64,000 nt of DNA, taken from NCBI GenBank assembly GCA_025452255.1, contig CP104974.1:3450156-3514155 (forward strand). The letters run 5' to 3'. Position 1 is the first letter of the stretch. Every line of letters begins with the position of its first letter. Source of the stretch: Devosia sp. A8/3-2 (GTDB lineage: Bacteria; Pseudomonadota; Alphaproteobacteria; Rhizobiales; Devosiaceae). Shown here piece by piece: positions 36,276-48,276 of the stretch. A program made the position numbers and the translations under genes. The notes under the pieces are model-generated. The model made no database searches. It was given only the letters and a program-made list of their open reading frames with translations, and was not told the origin of the DNA.

Positions 36276-39209
36276 CCCTTGGCCTTCTCATACCGGGCAT
36301 CGGCCGCTTCCTGCACCTCGGCCCGCATCGCCGCCGAGTCCAGTTCCAGTCGCCCGAAATCGGGATAATGCGTCAATCCGGCCAGCAATTCCTTGAACGC
36401 GGCCGTCCACGCCTCTTCCTTGAACGGGCTGACCGGGGCCGAACTCATCACCTGCAGCACGGTGGAATAGACCTCGTGGATTTCGGCCAACCGCATACCT
36501 TGCGGCACGAGGCCGGTCTGGCCCAGTCGGGCCAGCACCTGCGCGGTGAGTGCCTGCGGCAGGGCCACGGTCGAGCCGGCAACCAATTGCGCGGATTGGG
36601 CGATGAATTCGAGATCGACCGAGCCGCCCTTGGCGAGCTTGAGATCGAAGGGATGACGGGCGGGCCGCTCCTTGGCCATCAGTGCGCGCATGGCGACGAC
36701 ATCGGCAATGGTGGCGGCAGCGTCACGGGCACGGGCCATAACCTGTCCGACGGCCGCATCGACACGGAAGCCGAAATCGTCATCGGCTGCGATCACGCAG
36801 GCGCGGCTAAGCGCGAGATGTTCCCGAGTCCGAGCATTGTCGCGGTGATAGGCGCGGAACCCGGCAATGGCAGTGGCAGAGCGGGCCGGCATTGCCGGAG
36901 GGCCGCAAGCGCATATCGGCCTCGTAGAGCACGCCTTCGGCGGTCGGCGCAGTGATGGCCGTGACGAGGCGCTGGGTAAGGCGGGTGTAATAGTGATTGG
37001 TGCTGAGCGGCTTGTCGCCGGTGGATTCTCCGTCGGGCGCGTCATAGAGCAGGATGAAATCGAGATCGGAGGTCACCGTCATTTCGCGGCTGGCCATCTT
37101 GCCGAAGGCGAGCAGCGCGACGCGGCCGCCGGGCATGGCGCCATGGCGGCGTTCGAACTCAGTGCGGACGCTGCCAAACAGACGGTTGAGCAGGGTTTCG
37201 GCCAGAGCCGTGAACTGCTCCCCTGCCCCGCTGGCGCTGACCGTGCCCGAGAGCAGGCCCGCGGCGATGAGGAATTTCTGCTCCTGCCCGATGATGCGGG
37301 CGCGATCGATGATCTCCTCATAGGAGCGCGCTTCGGCGAGGAACGCATCGACTTTGGCGACCAGCACGTCGCGATGGGTCACATCGTTGGCGAAAGCCGG
37401 ATCGATCAGACCGTCCATCACATGGGCACGGTGGATCACGGCTTCCGCCATGCGCGGCGCCGAAGCCAGCAGTTGCACCAGCAAGGTGCGCAGATGCGGA
37501 TGGCTGCAGCAGCAGCGAAGAGCTGCACCCCGGTGGGCAGGCGCGAGAGGAAATTGTCGAAGCGGCCTAGCGCCTCGTCGGCATTGCCGGCATTGCCGAG
37601 TGTCGCTAACAGCGCCGGCAACAATTCGGTGAGGTGGGCGCGGGCGGCGGCGGCTCTGGTGGCGGGATAGCTGCCATAATGCCATTTGCGCACGGTCTCG
37701 ATGGCCTTGTGCGGGTCGGCAAAACCCATGGCAGCCAAGGTTTCGAGTGTGCCCGGATCGTCATCGCTGCCGGTGAAGACGAGATTGCCCTCGCCGCTGC
37801 CCAGCGTTTCGCCTTCCGTGAACAGCTCGGAATAATAGCCGACCACACGCTCCAGCGCGGCGCGATAGCCGTTTTCAAACTGGAGCAAGTCGGGCTCGCC
37901 CATGAGGCGGCCGATGATTGCGACCTCCTCGGCAGTGGCGGGCATGACATGGGTCTGCTCGTCGCGCAGCATTTGCAGGCGATTTTCTACGGCGCGCAGA
38001 TACCAATAGGTCTGGGTCAGCTCGGTGGAGGCCTTGGGCGTGATCCAATTGGCATCGGCCAAAGCGGCCAAAGCATGCGCGGTCGGCTTGACGCGCAAAG
38101 CTTTGTCGTGGCCGCCGGCGATCAATTGCTGGGTCTGGGTGAAAAATTCGATCTCATGAATACCACCGCGCCCGAGCTTGACGTTGTGCCCCTCGACACG
38201 GATATCGCCGACATTCTTGGCGATATTGATCTGGCGTTTCATGGCTCGGATATCGGCAATGGTGGCGAAATCCAGTGCTTGCGCCAGACATAGGGCGCCA
38301 GTTCCTTGAGGAAGGCTTCGCCCACCTGCTTGTCGCCGGCGCAGGCGCGGGCCTTGATCCGAGCGGCGCGTTCCCAATTCTGGCCGCGGCTTTCGTAATA
38401 GGCCAAAGCCGCATCGAACGAGATAGCGACCGGCGTCGAGCCCGGATCTGGGCGCAGGCGCAGATCGGTGCGGAACACATAGCCATGCGCGCCCGCTCCT
38501 CCATCAGCCCGACGAGCTTCTGGATCATGCGCGAATAGACCTTGGTCGCCTCGGCCGGATTGGCGAGCACGCCCTTTTCGGGGTCGTAGAAGACAACGAT
38601 GTCGATGTCGGAGGAATAGTTCAGCTCCTGCCCGCCATGCTTGCCCAGCGCGAAGATGGCGAGGCCGGATTGAGCGGCATTGGCCTGTTCGGGCGGAATG
38701 GCGAGCAGGCCTTTGGCGCTGGCTCGGCGCATCAGGAAATCGAGCGCGGCGTCGAGAGCGGCATCGGCAAGGTCGGAGAGTGCGGCGGTGGCTTGCGCCG
38801 TGGTCCAGACGCCGCCGGTTTCGGCCACTGCCGCCAGCAGGGCCGTGCGGCCCTTGGCGATACGCAGGATGGGCGAGAGGGCGTTTTCGTCAGCGGCCTC
38901 GCGACCCGCCGTTTCGACCATGGCAATGACGTCGGCAAAGGCGCCGTCGGCAGTATCCGAGAGAGCGCCGGCCAGCCATTCGGCATTGGTTTGCGCCAGA
39001 TCGAGCAGGTATGGCGCTGATTCAAGTAACGGACCTAGCGCATTGGCTGCATTGCCGATTATGGCGCGCTGATCGGCCGGAAGCTCAGCGAGCCGGGCAT
39101 CAGAAACGAGGATGAGCGATCGGCGGCAGGGAACGGAGCGAAATGACCATGCAAGAGGGATAGCTTGGAGGGTGGGGTAGAGCAAGAAGCACCAAGCATT
39201 CTCCTCCAC
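36269..39209 (-). CDS. glnE: Glutamine synthetase adenylyltransferase/deadenylase (about four frame breaks)
   Basis: Joined about 980 residues, as for GlnE. There are two nucleotidyltransferase domains. The N-terminal one has FALGKHGGQELNYSSDIDIVVFY and the C-terminal one has LAFGKMASREMTVTSDLDFILLY; both keep the G-K...S-D-x-D metal site. GRGGIHEIEFFTQ and KGGSVDLEFIAQS are the matching downstream blocks. Breaks lie near 38490, 38290, 37510 and 36880. It adds or removes AMP on glutamine synthetase in response to PII. The start at 39209 is uncertain because the first 30 residues look atypical. Confidence 0.9.
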
Positions 39210-39212
39210 GAG

Positions 39213-40631
39213 CTAGCTCGCCGGCGCCCCCGGCAGGTCGATCACCGCGCGGACGCCCGGGGCGTTGTCCTCGATGCGGAAGGTGCCGCCGTGTAGCCGC
39301 GTAACCGCGTCGACCAGCGACAGGCCCAGACCCGACCCCGTTTCCGACCGGCTTTTTCCAGCCGCACGAAGCGCTCCAACACCCGTTTGCGGTCTTCTTC
39401 AGGAATGCCGGGGCCGTTGTCGGCGACTTCGATCAGCACGCGGCCAGCGTCACTGCGCAGGCCCACAGTGATGTGGCCGCTGCCCTCGCCTTCGGGCTTG
39501 GCGTATTTGACCGCGTTTTCGAGCAGGTTGACCATGGCACGGCCGATCAGTTCGCGATTGGCGCGCAGGTGGACGCCTTCGGCAATGGCGGTTTCGACAA
39601 CGATGCCCTCGTCCTCGGCCACGGGGCCGTAAAGCTCCGCGACATCGGCCACGACGGCACTGACGTCGACATCGCTGAAGGCGCCGGAGGGGGCACCGGC
39701 TTCGGCGCGGGCGATCATCAGCAGGGCATTGAAGGTCTGGATCAGGCGGTCGCTCTCGGCGATGGTGGTTTCGAGCGCGGCCTGCCTCGACTCGTCACTG
39801 GCGCCGTCGCGCAGTGCCGACTCGGCTTCGGTTGCGCAGACGCGTCAGGGGCGTCTTGAGGTCGTGGGCGACATTGTCGGTCACTTCCTTGAGCCCCTGC
39901 AGCAGGGCCTCGATACGATCGAGCATGGCGTTGAGATTGGTGGCAAGGCCATCAAACTCATCCTGGCGCTTGGTGATCGGAATGCGCTCGGAAAGATTGC
40001 CCGACATGATCTTGGTGGAGGTATCGCGGATGGTGTCGATGCGACGCAGCACGCGGCGCGCCGTGACCCCGCCGGCGATCAGCGAGAACAGGATAATGCC
40101 CAGCACGCCGAACATGAAGCTCTGGATGATGATGGCCGAATAGCCGCGCCGCTCCACCACGTCGCGCCCCACCACGAGGCGCAAGCCATTGCTCAATTCC
40201 ACTGAGCGGACCGGGGCGTAGCCGGACCGCGGCGGACGGATATCGGGCAGGCCGGACTCGGCGAGCGGATTGGATCGTTCATAGGCAAAGCTATAGACGC
40301 CCGGCGTGATCAGCACTTCGGGCGGCACGTCGGTCATATTGCCGAGCAGATATTGCCCCGTTGCGTCGCCCAGATAATAGACCCCGGGGCCCGGCTGGCG
40401 GGAAATCCGCTCCACCGCGAAGGCCAGCGCGCGAATGCTCTGGTTGGCATCCATGCGCTGGAACAGCCGCACTTCGCGATCGATATCGTCACTTTGCTGA
40501 CGCTGGATCTGCACACTGGACTGCCAGCCGATAAAGGCCAGCAGCAGAATGGCAAAGATGACGAAGATCAGGATGAACGTCGCCGTCAGCCGGACCGTCG
40601 ATGTGCGCCAGAGTTGGACGAAGCGGTTCAA
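39213..40631 (-). CDS. HAMP sensor histidine kinase (two frame breaks)
   Basis: Joined about 470 residues. There are membrane segments near residues 14-36 (LTATFILIFVIFAILLLAFI) and 172-192, with a periplasmic domain of about 130 residues between them. HAMP follows (RRIDTIRDTSTKIMSG), then HisKA DNVAHDLKTPLTRLRNR and the ATPase blocks NLLENAVKYA, VADNGPGIPEEDR and, after the second break, TGSGLGLSLVDAV. Breaks lie near 39830 and 39350. It begins three bases after its regulator gene and ends just before glnE, the rhizobial order degP-regulator-kinase-glnE. Confidence 0.88.
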
Positions 40632-40634
40632 TAT

Positions 40635-41319
40635 CTACTCGCGGATCATATAGCCGGCGCCGCGCACGGTGTGCAGCAGCGGGGAGGCATGGCCCTTGTC
40701 GATCTTGGAGCGCAGGCGGGACATGTGCACGTCGATGACATTGGTCTGGGGATCGAAGTGATAGTCCCAGACATTTTCGAGCAGCATGGTGCGGGTCACC
40801 ACCTTGCCGGCATTCTTCATCAGATATTCGAGCAGGCGGAATTCGCGCGGCTGCAGCAGAATGGTCTCGCCGTTGCGCTCGACCTTGCGGGAGAGGCGGT
40901 CTAGGTGCAGGCCTGCAACCTCATAGCTGGTCGCGGCTTCGGCAGGGCTGGAGCGGCGGGCCAGCACTTCGATGCGGGCGAGCAATTCGGTAAAGGCATA
41001 AGGCTTGGTCAGATAGTCGTCGCCGCCGGCGCGCAGGCCGGTCACGCGGTCGTCGACTTCGCCAAGGGCGGAAAGAATAAGAACGGGGGTCTTGTCGTCT
41101 TCGGCGCGCAAGCTTTCGACGATGGACAGGCCATCACGGCGCGGCAGCATGCGGTCGACAATCAGCACATCGTAATCCATGCCCGAGGCCATGGCATAAC
41201 CGGTTTCGCCATCAGCGGCGTGGTGGGTGATGTGTCCAGCTTCATCGAGCGCACTGGATGAGATAGCTCGCGGCCTCGCGATCATCTTCGATGAGCAAAA
41301 TTTTCACCGCATACTCCAT
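40635..41319 (-). CDS. OmpR/PhoB-type response regulator (frame broken near 41255)
   Basis: About 227 residues from ATG 41319 (a GTG at 41307 is an alternative). The N-terminus VKILLIEDDREAASYLI gives the acidic pocket; the phospho-Asp is in YDVLIVDRMLPRRDG; T and K follow in LILSALG and DYLTKPYAFTELLARIE. The winged helix ends DPQTNVIDVHMSRLRSKID and GAGYMIRE. The frame shifts near 41255, inside the receiver domain. It is the cognate partner of the kinase gene three bases downstream. Confidence 0.9.
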
Positions 41320-41335
41320 CCGAGGTTGAGAAGAC

Positions 41336-41359
41336 GGCCCCGGAGCATGCTCCGGGGCC
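41336..41359 (-). terminator. Terminator palindrome after the Do-like protease gene
   Basis: A perfect 24-base palindrome (GGCCCCGGAGCA/TGCTCCGGGGCC) lies between the protease stop at 41369 and the regulator start at 41319. It should separate the two units. Confidence 0.75.
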
Positions 41360-41368
41360 GGATTTGGC

Positions 41369-42918
41369 TTAGTTGCTGCCGAGCGGCAGGCCAATGAAGC
41401 GGGCCTCGCCATCGCGGCTGGCCTTGACCAGAGCGGTGTTGAGACCGCGCGCCTTGACCGCATCCAGAGCCGTTTCAAATTCCTGTACCGAGGATACCGG
41501 CTTGTTGTCGACTTCGAGGATCGAGTCGCCAACGGCGAGGCCCTTGGAGGCAGCCCGGCTATCGGCGTCGATGTCCCGGATCAGCAGACCGCCCGAACCA
41601 TCCGAATTCGGCACCGGGGTGATGCCGACGCTGGAGGGCGAGGGAGCCATCGGCGCCGGAGGCGTCGGGGTATTCTGCTCGTTCTCGGCTACCTGCTCAT
41701 TGAGCTTGCCCAGCTTGACCGACAGCTTGGTTTCCTTGCCGTCGCGCCAGATGGTCAACTCGACAGTGGAATCGGGTGCCTTGTTGGCGATGGTGCGGCT
41801 GAGGCCGAGCGCATCGTCAATCGGGGTGCCGTCAACGGCGGTGATGATGTCACCGGACTTGACGCCAGCCGGGCCGGCAGGACCATCGGGAGCCGCATCA
41901 CGCACAATGGCGCCCTTGGCATTGGCGAGGCCCACACCATCGGCGATATCACGGGTCACGTCCCGGATGGACACGCCGAGATAGCCGCGGGTCACCGAGC
42001 CGCTCTCGATCAACTGGCCCGCTATGGCCTTGACCGTGGATGCGGGGATGGCGAAGGCGATGCCGACATTGCCGCCATTGGGGGAATAGATGGCGGTGTT
42101 GACGCCGACCACTTCACCCTTGCTGTTAAAGGCCGGGCCACCCGAATTACCGGTATTGACCGCAGCATCGATCTGCAGGAAATCGCCATAGTTCGAGCCG
42201 CCGATATTGCGGCCGGATGCGGAGATGACGCCGGCCGTTACCGTGCCGCCAAGGCCGAACGGGTTGCCGATGGCCACCACCCAATCGCCAACACGGGGCG
42301 GGGCTTCATCGAATTTGACGAAGGGCAGATCGGTGCCCTCGATCTTGACCACGGCCAGATCGGTCCGCTCGTCAGTGCCGACGATCTTGGCTTCCTTTTC
42401 GGTGCCGTCATCGAACACCACGGTCACCTTGGTCGCGTCAGCGACTGACGTGATTATTGGTGACGATATAGCCGTCGCCGGAGATCACGAAGCCCGAGCC
42501 GGCAGCCATATAGCGGCGTGGCTCCTGCTCAGGGGCGTCGCCCCGCGGGCCATTACCACCGCCCGGGCCATTGCCGAACTGGTTGAAAAAGTCATGGAAC
42601 GGGTGATCAGGCGGCAGGTCGGGGAACTGGAATTGGAACTGGCCGCCGCCGCGCTGTACATTGCGCGGGGAAGAAGCGTCCCGGGCTTCGACCAGAATGG
42701 AGACCACGGCAGGCTTCACTGCCTCGACCAGATCTGCAAAGCCGGCACGGGGCACGGCGGTCGGGGGGCACGACAATCTGCGCCGCCGGCTGAACTCGGG
42801 CGTTGGCCACTCGGCCTGTCAGGACATAAGCGGTGCTGACGCCACCAATGCCCACCATGAGAGCCGAGGTCGAAGCTCCGAGCCAGCGGCGGGTACGCGA
42901 AAGAATAGTCGGGCGCAT
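41369..42918 (-). CDS. degP: Do-like periplasmic serine protease (two frame breaks)
   Basis: Joined about 515 residues from ATG 42918. The first 36 residues are basic and then hydrophobic (RRWLGASTSALMVGIGG), an export signal. The trypsin-like triad is present: His in YIVTNNHV, Asp in ERTDLAVVKI and Ser in NTGNSGGPAF. Two PDZ domains follow, starting near GYLGVSIRDVT and GLLIRDIDADS. Breaks lie near 42765 and 42445. It degrades or chaperones misfolded envelope proteins. Its place between ccmH and a two-component pair is the conserved rhizobial arrangement. Confidence 0.9.
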
Positions 42919-43086
42919 GGAATTCAATCTCCTTGGGCAAGCCCTCAACAGCTTGTGGTGATGGTTATGAGCCCCACGATCTTTCTAAGATGTTGCGCCA
43001 ACATTAAGGTTTCGCAATGTTGCTGGCGGGAATGCGGCAGGCTTTACCAAGCTTCCGCCACACTCCGCGGGGCCCGGCAAAACAGC

Positions 43087-43557
43087 TTAATCGGCGCGCT
43101 TGTTCCCGTCCTGCAATTCGGCCAGCACGGCGGCTTCGTCGTCGTCCATCTTGCCGGCATCGCCGAGTCTGCGTCGGCGCGCGGCGATCACCAGCGTGCC
43201 CAGCCCCACCAGCAGCAGCAAGGGCGCTGCCACCCAAAGCAGGATGGTGTGCTCGTTGAGACGCGGATTGAGCAGGACATATTCGCCATAGCGATCGACA
43301 AGATATTGGCGCACCTGCTCGTCGCTATCGCCGGCCACCAGCCGCTCGCGCACCAGCACGCGCAGGTCACGCGCGAGATCCGCATCGCTGTCGTCGATGG
43401 ATTGATTCTGGCAGACCGGGCACCGCAGGCCCGCCGAGATATCGCGCGCCCGCTGCTCCAGCACCGGATCGGTCAGGATTTCCCCCGGGCCCACCGCCAG
43501 TGCGGGTAGAGCCGAGCTCATGGCCAGACCTAGTAAGAGCGCGCGGAGCCAGATCAT
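43087..43557 (-). CDS. ccmH: Cytochrome c maturation protein CcmH
   Basis: Intact, 156 residues. A signal sequence ([18 protein letters not shown]) precedes the [10 protein letters not shown] motif near residue 45, whose two cysteines reduce apocytochrome c. One membrane anchor lies near residues 106-127. The start overlaps the ccmF stop by four bases. Last gene of the ccmI-E-F-H operon. Confidence 0.93.
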   Translation of the reverse strand: MIWLRALLLGLAMSSALPALAVGPGEILTDPVLEQRARDISAGLRCPVCQNQSIDDSDADLARDLRVLVRERLVAGDSDEQVRQYLVDRYGEYVLLNPRLNEHTILLWVAAPLLLLVGLGTLVIAARRRRLGDAGKMDDDEAAVLAELQDGNKRAD

Positions 43558-45525
43558 TCGGCGGGCTCCGGTGTCGGCTGGGCAACGCGCTTGGGCACGC
43601 CGATCCGCATCCGCCGGTCGGTCAGCGACAGGAAGCCGGCGCCTGCCATCAGCAGCGCCGAGCCAGATCAAGGTGATATAGGGCTTGTACCAGACGCGTA
43701 GCACATGGGTGTCGTCGAGCGGCTCGCCCAATTGCAGATAGAGCTGGGAGAAACCATAGGTCTCGATGGCCGCTTCTGTCGTCGGCGTGCCGGTCGCAAC
43801 ATAGGTGCGGCGTTCGGCGATCATCGGGCGGGTTTTGCCATCGGGTGCGGTGATGGTGAAATGGCCCTCATCCGCAACATAGTTCTGCCCGGCGGTCTGA
43901 CCGAAACTGTCAAAGGCGATGGAATAGCCCGATAGCTCTGCCGTCTCGCCGGGATTGAGCGTGGTGACCAATTCGGTTTCCCGTGCACTGGTGGCGACGA
44001 TGCCGAGCACGGTGACGCCCATGCCGAAATGAGCTAGTGCGGTGGAGAAGGCCGAGCGCGGCAGACCGGCGAGACGGCGCCAGCTTTCGCCCAGCGGAAT
44101 ACGGCCCAGCTTGCTGCGATCGGCCAATTCGGCGATGGCGCCAAATGCCACCCAGAAGCCGAGCAGCAGCCCTAGCGGCGCCAGCGAAATGGAAATGCCG
44201 CCAAGCGCCGAAATCAGGATGGTGAGGAAGATCGCCAGTGCCGCCGCGCCCATCAGGCGTTGCGCTGCGGCCATTATGTCGGCCCGCTTCCGGGCGAGGA
44301 ACGGCCCGAACGGCAACACCACCAGCAGCGGCGCCATCAGCGCGCCAAAGGTGAGATTGAAGAAGGGTGCGCCCACCGAAATGGTCGTGCCCACCAGCGC
44401 ATCGAGCAGCAGCGGATAGAGCGTGCCCACCAGCACGGCACCAACGGCTGTGGCAAGGAACAGATTGTTGACGATCAGCGCCCCTTCGCGGCTGACCGGA
44501 GCAAACAGCCCGCCCTGCCGCAGCGAGGAAGCGCGCAGCGCAAAGAGGAAGAATGCGCCGCCAATGACCAATGCCAGCAGCGCCAGAATAACAAGGCCAC
44601 GCGTGGGATCGCTGGCAAAGGTGTGCACCGACGTCAGGATACCCGAGCGCACAAGGAATGTACCCAGCAGCGACAACGAGAAGGTGATGATGGACAAAAA
44701 GATCGTCCAGATTTTGAGCGCGTTGCGCTTTTCCATCACCAGCGCCGAATGCAGCAGCGCGGTTCCCGCCAACCGGGGCATGAAGCTGGCATTTTCCACC
44801 GGGTCCCAGAACCACCAGCCGCCCCAGCCGAGTTCGTAATAGGCCCAATAGGAGCCCATGGCGATGCCCAGCGTCAGAAAGGTCCAGCTCAGCATGGTCC
44901 GGGGCCGCACCCAGCGCGCCGGAGCCTGATCGATGCGGCCCGAAATCAGCGCGGCGATGGCGAAAGAAAAGCAGATCGAGAAGCCGACATAGCCCGCGTA
45001 AAGCAGCGGGGGTGGATGGCGAGGCCAATGTCCTGCAGCACCGGATTGAGGTCATTGCCCTCGAGTGGAGGCGGCACCATGCGGGCGAAGGGATTGGAGG
45101 TGAAGAGCGTAAAGCCGCCAAAGGCCGCGACGAGCAGGCTTTGCGTCGCCAACACCAGCGTCATGAGATCGGATGGTAGGCGCCGGCCAAAGGTTGCCAC
45201 CATGGCCCCGAATGCTACCGGGATCAGGATCCACAGCACCATGGAGCCTTCGTGATTGCCCCAGACGCCCGAGATTTTGTAGATCAGGGGCTTGAGCGAA
45301 TGCGAATTGTTGACCGCCAGCGCCGAGGCTGAAATCGGAGGTAATAAACGCTCGGATCAGCGCCGCGAAAGCCGCTGCCACCAGCACGAATTGCAGCACC
45401 GCGCCCTGACTCAGCACCAGCGCAACGCGCTGCCCCCTGCGCCAAAATATGTAGCCGCCAATGGTGGAAACCGTAGCGACAGCGAAGGCGAGGATGAGGG
45501 CGAAATGGCCGAGTTCGATGGACAT
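43554..45525 (-). CDS. ccmF: Cytochrome c heme lyase subunit CcmF (three frame breaks)
   Basis: Joined about 655 residues from ATG 45525. It is a polytopic inner-membrane protein; the heme-handling W-rich motif [18 protein letters not shown] is intact, as are the conserved [19 protein letters not shown] and [14 protein letters not shown] blocks. Frames change near 45325, 45010 and 43660. With CcmH it attaches heme delivered by CcmE to apocytochrome c. The start shares one base with the ccmE stop (TAATG). Confidence 0.92.
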
Positions 45526-46000
45526 TAGTTGCCAGTCGCCTCCGGCCGCCATTCGCCCCGGGCCTTGAGCGCCTCGACGACTTCCTTGGGAATGTAGTTT
45601 TCGTCATGCTTGGCCAGCACATTGGTGGCGGTGAAGCCGCCTTCTGGCGTCATGCTGCCTTCGGCCACCACGCCCTGCCCTTCGTGGAACAGGTCCGGCA
45701 GGATGCCGGTATAGTGCGCGACAATGTCATTCCCACCATCGGTGACGGTGAAGGTATTGTCCTGCCCGCTACGGGTCCAGTGCCGTCCTTGACCATGCCG
45801 CCCAGCCGAATGGGATGGCCCGGCGCAACGTCACGCGCAATGACATCGGACGGGGAATAGAAAAACACGATCTGGTCACGCAGCGCTACCAGCACCAGCG
45901 TGGTCGCCAGCGCCACCACCACAGCGAGCCCGGCGATCACAGCGAGCCGCTTCTGCTTGCGCGACCAGCCCTTTTTGCGGATGGCGGCAGGCATGGTCAT
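45525..46000 (-). CDS. ccmE: Heme chaperone CcmE (frame broken near 45770)
   Basis: About 158 residues from ATG 46000 or 45994. Basic N-terminus ([15 protein letters not shown]), one membrane segment, then the OB-like domain with [11 protein letters not shown]. After the break the other frame supplies the heme-binding HDENY motif near 45600 and the end [10 protein letters not shown]. The start overlaps the ccmI stop by four bases. Confidence 0.9.
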
Positions 46001-47082
46001 GGGGTCGCTCCATTCAGGGTTAGTCCGGCATTGAGCGCGATGGAATCCAGTTCACCACGATCGAATGCCTTTGGATAGGCCGCGACGGCATCGTCATAGG
46101 CCATCTGGGCCTGCGCCTTGTCGCCGAGAACGAGATAGGCGCGCACCAATTGCATCCATTCCTCGACCGAGCCGCCCTGTGAGGCGAGCCGGTCAGCCAG
46201 TCCGCCCACCATCTGGGCGATCATCTGGGATTCCCCGGGGCTCGGGCCAGCGGGTGCGCCGTCATTCTGGGCAACAGCAAGCCCCTGCTGTGCCGCCGCC
46301 AGCCGGGGCTCGGTGCCCCGGGACAGCGCCAATGCGCCCTGCCGGGCCGTGGCCGCCTCGTCATATTGCCCGGTACGGGTCAATTCGGCCGCCAGATAGA
46401 GCCGGGGCAGCGGATCGGCCGGGTCGCTCACCGATGCCGCGCGCAGCAAAGTCATGGCTTCGTCCGAGCCCGCGCCGTTGGACTCAAGCAACAGCGCCTC
46501 GGCCAGACTGGTCTGCAATTTAGGGGTGGGGCCACTCAATTCGATCACCCGTCGATAGGCCTTGGCCGCGTCGGCGAAACGGCCCATTTCGGTATAGGCG
46601 GGGGCGATCACGGCCCAGCCGCGCACATCGTCAGGCTTGGCGGCGAGCTGCTGCTCGATGCGGGCCACGGCCGTTCCAAGGTCGAGCGATTGGGTAGCAA
46701 TCTCGGTTCGGTCCGCCAAGGGCTGGCTGGGCAGGTTCGGATTGCCCAGAGCGGCATAAATGGCAAAGGCCAAAACGGCGATGCCGGCAAGCCCCACCAA
46801 TAGAGGCGTGCGCCCCAAATCGCCGGCGGTTACGGCCTTGCCGGTTTCGGCCTTGAGCCGGATGATTTCGCGCGCCAACTCGCTCTTGGCGGCATTGGCT
46901 TCGGCCTCGCCCAGCTTGCCGGCGGCCGGGTCCGCATCGATTCCGGCCAGCACCGAGCGAAAATGGCTGTTGCTATCCCCGGTTTCCAGCGCGCTCACGT
47001 TGACCGCACGTCCACCCCCCGCGTAAAAAAGTGCGGCGCAGGCTATGGCGGTAACGGCAATGGCGATGAACCAGAACAGCAT
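45997..47082 (-). CDS. ccmI: Cytochrome c maturation TPR protein CcmI
   Basis: Intact, about 361 residues from ATG 47082. Two membrane segments (FWFIAIAVTAIACAALFYA at the start and LVGLAGIAVLAFAIYAAL near residue 95) are followed by TPR repeats, for example GWAVIAPAYTEMGRFADAA and PRLYLAAELTRTGQYDEAA. It presents apocytochromes to the CcmF/H complex. First gene of the operon; the promoter should lie in the 125 bases shared with the divergent flavoenzyme gene. Confidence 0.88.
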   Translation of the reverse strand: MLFWFIAIAVTAIACAALFYAGGGRAVNVSALETGDSNSHFRSVLAGIDADPAAGKLGEAEANAAKSELAREIIRLKAETGKAVTAGDLGRTPLLVGLAGIAVLAFAIYAALGNPNLPSQPLADRTEIATQSLDLGTAVARIEQQLAAKPDDVRGWAVIAPAYTEMGRFADAAKAYRRVIELSGPTPKLQTSLAEALLLESNGAGSDEAMTLLRAASVSDPADPLPRLYLAAELTRTGQYDEAATARQGALALSRGTEPRLAAAQQGLAVAQNDGAPAGPSPGESQMIAQMVGGLADRLASQGGSVEEWMQLVRAYLVLGDKAQAQMAYDDAVAAYPKAFDRGELDSIALNAGLTLNGATP

Positions 47083-47206
47083 GGATCCCAAATGCTTGAC
47101 GCCGCCCAGCGGCAAGAACGCGCCATCTATAGGCCGAATAGCGCAAAGCTACCCTCACACACATCATTGAGCCGGACGCATTGCCACAGGCTTGGCGCTT
47201 GCCGGC

Positions 47207-48276
47207 ATGAGTCAAGCCCCCGCTGATTTCGCCATTCTGGGCACGACCCCAAAGGCGCGGCTGATCGCGGGGCTGCTGGCCGGCACGCATGGCAAATCGG
47301 TGGTTTTTGTCGGGGAAAGCCAATCCGGTTTCCGCCTGCCGCGCGATATCGATCTATCGATCGCGCCGCTCACCCGGCCGGACAGCTGGGCTCTGCTGCG
47401 AGCCGCTCAGCCCATGGTGCAAAAACTCATCGCCCGAATCGGCGGTCGCACCAGCTGGAGCAGGCTCGATCCGGTGCTGTTCGCCGATAGCGTCGAGGGG
47501 CAACAGGCGCTCGCCCATATCCGGCATATGGCCCAAGGCTTTGGCCTCGCCGTTGAAAAGCTGCGACCCAATGCCCCGGCCAAGGGGCGCGAGGCCGTGG
47601 TGTTTCGCGACGCCACCATGATCCACCGCGCTGTGGCCGAACCGGCACTCGACCGCTGGATGATCCAGCAAGGCGTGCGCGTGCTCGATCCGCGCAGCGA
47701 TATTGCCGTCCATGCCGATGGCAGCGGGGAAATTGGCATCGGTGAGACGGGCATACCCGTCGCGCAATGCGTATTGGCCGACGACGCGGCCATCCTGCGC
47801 CATTTGCCCGCCGAAAACTGGCCCGCCCTGCTGTTGCGCCGCCATGGCACGACCATCCTCACCGAGCCGACCGGGCGAATCGTTGCGCCAGTCATGCTGG
47901 AAATCGATAGCGGACTGACCCTGTTGCAGCGTCCCAAAGGCGGGATTGCCGCGTTCGGGCCAGGACCGATGGATAATGTGCTTGGCGAAGTGAGCGCCCT
48001 GCTCGGCGGCAGGGTACATCGCGCCGGTCAATCGCAATATGACAGCGTGGCCACCAGCGACGGCTCCCCCCGTTGCGGGCCGGATCGAGGGCAGTGGCCC
48101 CGATGTGCTGGCAGGCTTCGGGCCGACGGGCATTTTCTTTGCCCCGGCCCTCGCGCTGGCTAGCAGGCGCTGCGACGGAGGAAGAAAATCGTTGGCTTGC
48201 TATCCGGCTAGTCACCCGCTCGGCCCAAGCCTCGCCGGTCGCGGAATACACCGCCCCGGTGGAGGCGCTGTTATGA
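47207..48276 (+). CDS. FAD-dependent oxidoreductase, sarcosine oxidase beta-like (frame broken near 48065)
   Basis: About 355 residues from ATG 47207. It starts ADFAILGTTPKARLIAGLLA, a dinucleotide-fold position with a degenerate G-x-G-x-x-G. The C-terminal part has GPDVLAGFGPTGIFFAPALA, like the final FAD-contacting G-x-x-G-x-x-x-A-P block of DAO-family enzymes. The frame breaks in a run of six C near 48065. Its stop overlaps the next gene's start by four bases, so the two probably form one enzyme. Substrate unknown. Confidence 0.55.
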